Below, piece by piece: positions 57,550-64,000 of a stretch of 64,000 nucleotides of DNA (position 1 is its first letter; the number at the start of each line of letters is the position of its first letter). Made by a program: the position numbers and the translations under genes. Origin of the DNA: Fasciolopsis buskii. Lineage: Eukaryota > Platyhelminthes > Trematoda > Plagiorchiida > Fasciolidae. A model generated the notes under the pieces. It searched no databases. It had not been told where the DNA came from and saw only the letters and a program-made list of their open reading frames with translations. Location: the NCBI GenBank assembly GCA_008360955.1, contig LUCM01002245.1, forward strand, positions 8,745-72,744, written 5' to 3'.

Positions 57550-60500
57550 AACATGTATCTTGCGTGAATGTGTTTAAGAAAAGAACAATATACAGAGCCA
57601 AGCAAGGTCTGTGAAGTGGGACTTGTTTCGCTGCGCAATAATTGTGTGAACCACTAGCTTGCCTTCTTGCTACAATAGGAATACTAAGGGTCACTTTATA
57701 GACTGCACATAAATGGCACAAGACTAACGCAAGGTCCATTTTGCATTCACCATTGTAGACAAAATTACGGGATGCTTTTAGCATACTAAAAATAAATTGG
57801 AACATACGAAGTTATTCACTTGCAAGTGAACTTCATCAGTGACCATATACTGGTAAAATATGACGCAAATAAAGCCAGATAGCCAGGCACCAGTGAACAG
57901 GTATTATAGAGGCAATGTACCGATTGGTTTACACATGTTCGACCGTCTTATTTCAACCACCAACAATGGCTACAAGCACCTGTATGGACATTCACTGAAA
58001 AAACAAGTATGGATATCAGTATTGTCTGGTGTACACCAGCATAATTCTTGCATATGATTCGTGAACTTTGAACGACGTGGGACTTACGAGGATATGAGTG
58101 AATCTTGTTTCAGCAGAATCAACAACGGGACAATGTTCACATGAAGACAAGCCAGTACGGAGAACATGACGAACACGACACACAGTGCTAGGATAACGTT
58201 AGGAAATGGAGCAAAATGTCAAGTATAAGAATCAGTGGAGTTAAGTATGAAATTGCACGTTACCTCTTTGGAGAATCAGTCCCAGGACTTTCTTCTGCTT
58301 GCTTCCATATGCCTGAATCAGGGAATCGACACAAAAGAAAGACCGAAACATAATGGCTCCAAACCACCAAGTTTGAGTGGCGTTCGTGTTGCACCCTGAT
58401 CATGCACCGACCATAGACATCGCGAAACGTGGTGATTAAGCTTCGCGTTCAGTGAATGAGATTGTGTGTACGGGGTGATAAACCTGTCACAACATCAGCA
58501 AATAGAACGGCTAAGTTATGAGACCCATTTCAACAAGGCAGAACTATTCGCACTGGTTCAAGCCCTCCAGATAATCTTCACCAAAGTAACTTGACAAACT
58601 AGTGTGCCACTTGCATTAACCGATTGAGGGCCCTGATACTCGATTACGTTGATATCGCATTCCGCATTCATATGCTTTTGGTAGAACTGCCTCCATAAAT
58701 AGAAGACGGAAAGTTATGAGGAGCCATTTCCCCATTCCATTCTTCAACTCGATTTGGAATTATAAACAATGTATTTAGAAATAACCTTCAATTGAGCCAC
58801 TAGGATCACGCTTAAGTGGATTGGAAAAGTGAAATTCTCTGCATAAACACATTTGCGCGTACTTGGTGCAATGCATGCTGAGTATCAATGCATTATTCCA
58901 TAGTATACAAGCGGACGCATGCGCAACAAATTTCATGGAATTTTTATTGGGACTGAAATACTTGTGGAACAAAGAGAAAATCACATAGGGCCAAACGAAA
59001 GAATCAGATAAGGAGAGTCCAATGGTCTTATGCCAATATCACGAGGGACCTCAACTCGAAGCGGACACAACGAAATAGCCAATGTTAACACTGTTCAGTC
59101 AAAAAGCTTTAGATATTTGCTAATGAGAGTATCCACAAAATAGACTTCTCAGTATCCGTAACTTTTTTTTAATATTACCGAGAATAGGGTGCCTCTCGGC
59201 TTTGGACTTCGTGACAGTTTTATTCTAGGACAACTCGTGGACCAAGAGTGCAACTTCTATGGGTCAGCAATTTTCCTCATCCTCGAGATGAGCATAGATT
59301 TTTAACGAAGCCATTTGCGTGCACATGACAGAAACGTATGCCAAATTTTAATCCACTCTTGTCAACATCTAAGGTCAAAATCGTCCTTATGGTTAGTTCA
59401 CCCTAGTTCACGGGGAACTGTTTTCGTCACCAACCGTTCTTCAACTTCTCAATTGCAATGCTTTTAGGAAAAGGCGAATCGGACTACGAAACCAATTTTG
59501 TTGACTTTCGATCAGGCATTAAACTCTCACCTAAGATGTTCTGATGACTGACAACCTGACGGTGGTCTAATGAGTGCTTTTCTTAAATGGTCCGAAAGTA
59601 TAGATTGCGACGATAATATCAATTAGTTTACATGAACTAGAAGCAACTATTCCAAGTGGAACATGTATGAATACATCCAGCATCTGATCATCATTTTTTG
59701 CGCCACATTAAGCAGATATGGCGGGAAACTGGATCAACAGTGTGTAGCTCGGGACTAGAATGTTCGTATTCAAACGAGCCAGTTTCTCCAGGAATCGCCA
59801 AATTCGACTACACTTATTTGTGTCGCTAGTACCCCCGGTTAGTATTCTGCTGTTTTCATCCAAACTGATCCGATTTGGAATGACTGCACATTTTTTGACG
59901 CGGCATATGGCAAACGCCCACATCATATTTGAATTGTGACCCAGCAACATGATTTGATGCCCTAGTACAATCTTCGTCGACAGTCGTAGCTTCAGTGTAG
60001 AAGTGTGTGTTTATTTTAACCCGAATCATGGCCAGCAAAAGCAGCCATAGGCTGCTTATCGATAATCAAGAGCCTCTAATCAACAGCACACCTAGTAGGA
60101 TAATGGGGGTTGGTGCATGCGTTGTGTACATCCGCAAATAGCTGTTCTTTGAAATAGGCAAGGTTTGAAGGGTAAGGCGTGAAGAGTTAGAGAGAAAAGC
60201 ATTTTAGCCCTAAGTAGTTTATTGTGTCAAGAGTAATGTGTATGATTCCTGGGCGAGCATCATGGTTATAAGCACAAGCCAAGCAGAGCAAAGTGAGCTG
60301 AATTATAAACTAATAACGTCTAGCATGACAAGAAGATCAAGTGCTTGTTTTCAACTGCTGATTTCTTACCGATTTCAGAACAAACACATTACAAGCAAGC
60401 TATTTTTCATGTGAAAAGGAAACTTCAGTCGACAACGGAGCGTAAACTGAAATGTAGTATCTCAGCAATCGTAATCTACTGTCTTTTGTCACAGTTTCCT

Positions 60501-63500
60501 CTGTTTCCTTCACAGCGTTATTCCCAATGAAATAGAGATTCATCAAGGACCGTGTAACTCAATTGTTCCAGATGGCTTAGGGCTCATCTATCCGTGAACA
60601 TTCGTGTCACCCGCGGACATCAGATACAGTTTGATTGAAATTTGGAATGTTAGCCATTCTCTTCACATTTTTTCTAGGCAAACCAGTCGTGATAAGTTTG
60701 TGAGGCCAATTTCATGAATGACCACATTTTAAGCGAGTGTCATAATAAGTCGGACTCCAGGAAAATCGTTCAAAGGAACAATTCTAATTTGGGAGTTTGT
60801 CCGCTGCTTCCTTTCCAGAACTGCTAAGAGAAGATTACTGCTGACAAAAATCCTACCTCTCATCAGCATAGAACCATTAAAGTTTACGTCGGTCTTCTTA
60901 AATTCGTCCCAATGACGCGCATTTGCGCCGGCGTCTCCAAAATTGAGACTTTACAGCACTGACAAGAACTGAAATGATCAAGTCAACCGTCAGTCGTATT
61001 TGGTACGTTCAATTTGACACTGAAAAAACCGAATCGGTTATTCTTTACTTCAAACATCGTGAATTTTTTTAAGTGTTCAAGATGCCCTTAACCCAAAGGA
61101 AAGTGTAATTTTAATACGTAGTTAAGATAGTGCGCGATCACAGTTACCAGTTTAGTTTGCTCTGTTCGGGGTTGAAAGCATATCGATCCGGATCCTCTGG
61201 GAAGCACCATAACCAGAAATTTTCTTGAAAATCTGGCCACCGATCACGTAACTATTGTATCTTCGTTAATTTCACATCACTTAACATATTCATGGGTCCG
61301 AAGGGGAAAAGAGCATCGCAAAAAAGCAAGCAGAGAGCATTCGAAACAAGGAACTCGCAGTCAGTTCTTTTAATTCTTGTGAGTGAATAGTTAGAATATT
61401 GGGAGTTTAGAACCTAGGGAAGGGTCAGATTACAGACAAAAATAAGCAAACCACTCTTGTGATAGTTCTTGTTGTACTAGTGGAAATGTAATGTAAGTGA
61501 ACTTAATGGATGTGATGGTGAGTGGCATGCTTAGGGGTTGCGATATGAAGATGTGGTACATGGGAGTCTCGGACTGACCATGACAAGAGCAATTGCGTCG
61601 TAAACTCTATGGGGAGGCGCGAATTTGGTCGGAACTTGATGATAATTACAACAACCGTGACTCCGTGCTGTATCGGATTGCAAGATCGGACTAAAGGACG
61701 CAACATTTTAGGCGGTTCGGTTTAAGTGGTTGGTATTGAGCACGGGATGAATGACAGAGCTGGTGGCAAGTTCGGCATTTTGTAGGGAGAGAATCGTAGG
61801 CACATATCTACCCATTATTGCTCATATTATGCTTATTATAATTCAGCAGCGTTTTTATAATGCGCTAATTGAACCACCTTGAAAGACCACATTAACGTAC
61901 AGGATTGAGACACTTGCGAGTAAAAAATTGGACAGTGGTGACATAACTATCGTTTCGCAAGCAGTGAGCAATTGTCGACTATCCCGGACTGACAAAAAAA
62001 TAATGTATTCAATGTGGAACACCTCGTGAAGGAAAGTGACTTAGTTTCTCAAAACAAAAAACTACTAACATATACATATATATGTATATACTTCACGCCG
62101 ATTGTGATCCATTAAAATTTCCCTTCGTTAGTACTCATTGGGTTCTGGTATTTACACAATATGAAGAAGTATCAGTGAATACCTCTTATTTATTTACACG
62201 TCTCCCTTATCATATCTGGCTGCAGACTGCACTAAGGCCAGTTGAACATGGATGACCTTCTAAACATGAAAATTTCACAAACGGTTTTGGAAGGATCACA
62301 GGATTTACCCTAATCCAAACTTAGAAATGATAACAAACTCACTGGTTCAAAAGAAACACTTATTTTGTCCAGCACTCTACCCACTTATGGGCTAAGGATA
62401 ATTGTTTATTAATTGGGGTATTTTGGACTAATTGGGGTCTAAGAGCCCTAGGTAATCAGGAACAGACACATTTTCGTTTAAGAAGTATCTTGAATTACAT
62501 TAAATTTGACTTTGTATCATTGTCACGTAAACACGCGGCGTTGATCCCTTACATTGTTATCGCGCCAATGAAGAAGTGAACGATGTTGACAGTAATGAAC
62601 TGATTGAAAACCTCGGTCAATCTAAAGTTTTGTACCTCAGCATCTCCAGAGTTGTGCAGAAGTTACTTCATAAAAAATGAATAAACTGTCTTTTGTGGGG
62701 GAAATCAATCACTCCCGAAAGTGTCCACAGTGTTGCTTATATTTACGCTGAAATTTTGCTACAGAAATTCCCTTTTCTTGTCCTGACGTAGATTATCACC
62801 GATGGTTGATGCACCATTGTCTAGAAACAATTGAGTAATGTTTACACGCTCCAAGTTTCAGCGGATATGGAGTATGTCTTAATCGCGGAAAGAATCAAGG
62901 AATATAATTATGTCGCGCAATAGTAAAAGATGTTTTATCCTAATGTGAAGACATATCAGATTGGTTGACGGATTCGTGGCATGTGCTGACTTGTAGAACG
63001 CTTACAAAATGAACATCTCGCTTTTGTAATTCCGTCCGAGTTATTTAGTCGTACACGAATAAAATGAGAGAAGCACTTCAAAAGGATCACAATAAAATGT
63101 ACTAAAAACAGATGAAATACTGTCTATGTGGTGACAGAGATACTCCCTACAATCTGAGAAAGCAGAAAATATAAGGAAACATCAGTGCCAAAAAAACGCC
63201 CTGTTTCACGCTACGAAAATTTGGTAAACATGTTATCCAGAGTGGTGCAATTTTCTTTCAGTCTTATGCAAATCAGGTGAAAACATACTCGGGTCACGGG
63301 TATGCTTTTCCTAAAATCATACCGCAGCCTGATTCTTCATCCTATATAAAATGACATAATTCACTAAGCTGCCTAATCAACGGATATTCACGCAGAACCT
63401 CTATAATTTCTTGACATATGCGGCAAAAGCGAATTCATAATGCAGTTGACGGAAGCTACATCAAAGTGAACAAAATATTATCAAGTGATGGCGGTTGCCC

Positions 63501-64000
63501 CATCGATTGCAATTGTCTAATGATATTGGATTTCTAGCAATACATGCGTCAAATCGCTGTGAATTAATCTCACGTTGTTGTCCCTCGTGAGTTAATAATG
63601 GGTAGTGGTTGAGATGAGCAAATGGTGGTTAAAATGGGGAATCGACTGCATTTCCAGCTTACTGGCTTGCTAGATGACTTCAAAGTTTGAGGAATATCAT
63701 CAAAGATTCGCCGGGTCTCACCAAATAAAATGAACACAAATCCAAGCACCTATTTCCCTATACCGCTGCCTGCTGAAGCAGAAAGTATCCACATATCGCT
63801 TGTTATATGTATATATATATGTGCATGCGTATGTGCATGTGTACGTGCGACTTTAACCACTAACTTAAATTCGAACACCCATACTGATGAAGTTATAGGC
63901 AACTTTGAAAAATAACTCCTGGCATTTTATTATTTAGACACAAATGCTCTTGGTGTCAGACTAAAGAAAAGTTTGAATCTCTTCACAGATATCTATATCT
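57550..64000. other. No supported gene; short microsatellites
   Basis: Frames stay under about 90 codons. The minus frame at 59,708-59,950 reads as a fairly protein-like peptide (ISLDENSRILTGGTSDTNK near its middle) but has no paired splice sites that I trust. Short TA-rich tracts occur at 62,070-62,092 and a tatata/tgcatg mixture at 63,805-63,850. Confidence 0.45.

Overview
This is a eukaryotic window with long introns, very little coding sequence and many retrotransposon remnants. There are no bacterial-style operons, no rRNA and no intact tRNA gene. The mix of decayed CR1/Jockey-type and RTE-type LINEs, tRNA-like SINE heads, long (TA)n tracts and GT-AG introns of 0.3 to 8 kb suggests a parasitic flatworm, most likely a trematode. 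That assignment is an inference from repeat style; no marker gene fixes the species.

The one gene I can reconstruct is a MATE-family (multidrug and toxin extrusion, SLC47-type) transporter on the minus strand. Ten exons between 52,179 and 23,873 join in one continuous reading frame with matching intron phases at all nine junctions. A probable terminal exon lies at 22,497-22,267. Together they encode about 393 residues, covering the family from about the fourth membrane helix to the C-terminus. The N-terminal exons (about 150 residues) were not found. One intron uses a GC donor instead of GT. Of four glutamates known to matter in human MATE1, three appear conserved and one is glutamine here.

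Layout: 0.6-3.3 kb CR1-like LINE and a second 3' tail; 7.5 kb tRNA-like SINE head (minus); 9.6-10.9 kb RTE-like LINE end and a (TA)n-flanked fragment; 12.0-13.4 kb decayed LINE on the minus strand; 16.2-16.6 kb unrecognised membrane-spanning reading frame; 18.2-19.7 kb CR1-like LINE with an intact YADD; 20.4 kb SINE; 21.1 kb orphan exon; 22.3-52.2 kb MATE gene. Its introns hold SINE copies, a 937-bp perfect tandem repeat (34.9-37.4 kb) with an assembly N inside, a dispersed repeat present three times, long TA tracts and an RTE remnant (45.9-47.1 kb). Upstream are orphan C-terminal exons of unrecognised genes (52.8-53.2 and 55.2 kb) and a Ty3/Gypsy integrase remnant (56.4-57.5 kb). The last 6 kb hold nothing I can support.

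Coding calls other than the MATE gene are weak. They rest on open frame plus splice signals only, since no transcript or homology search could be run.
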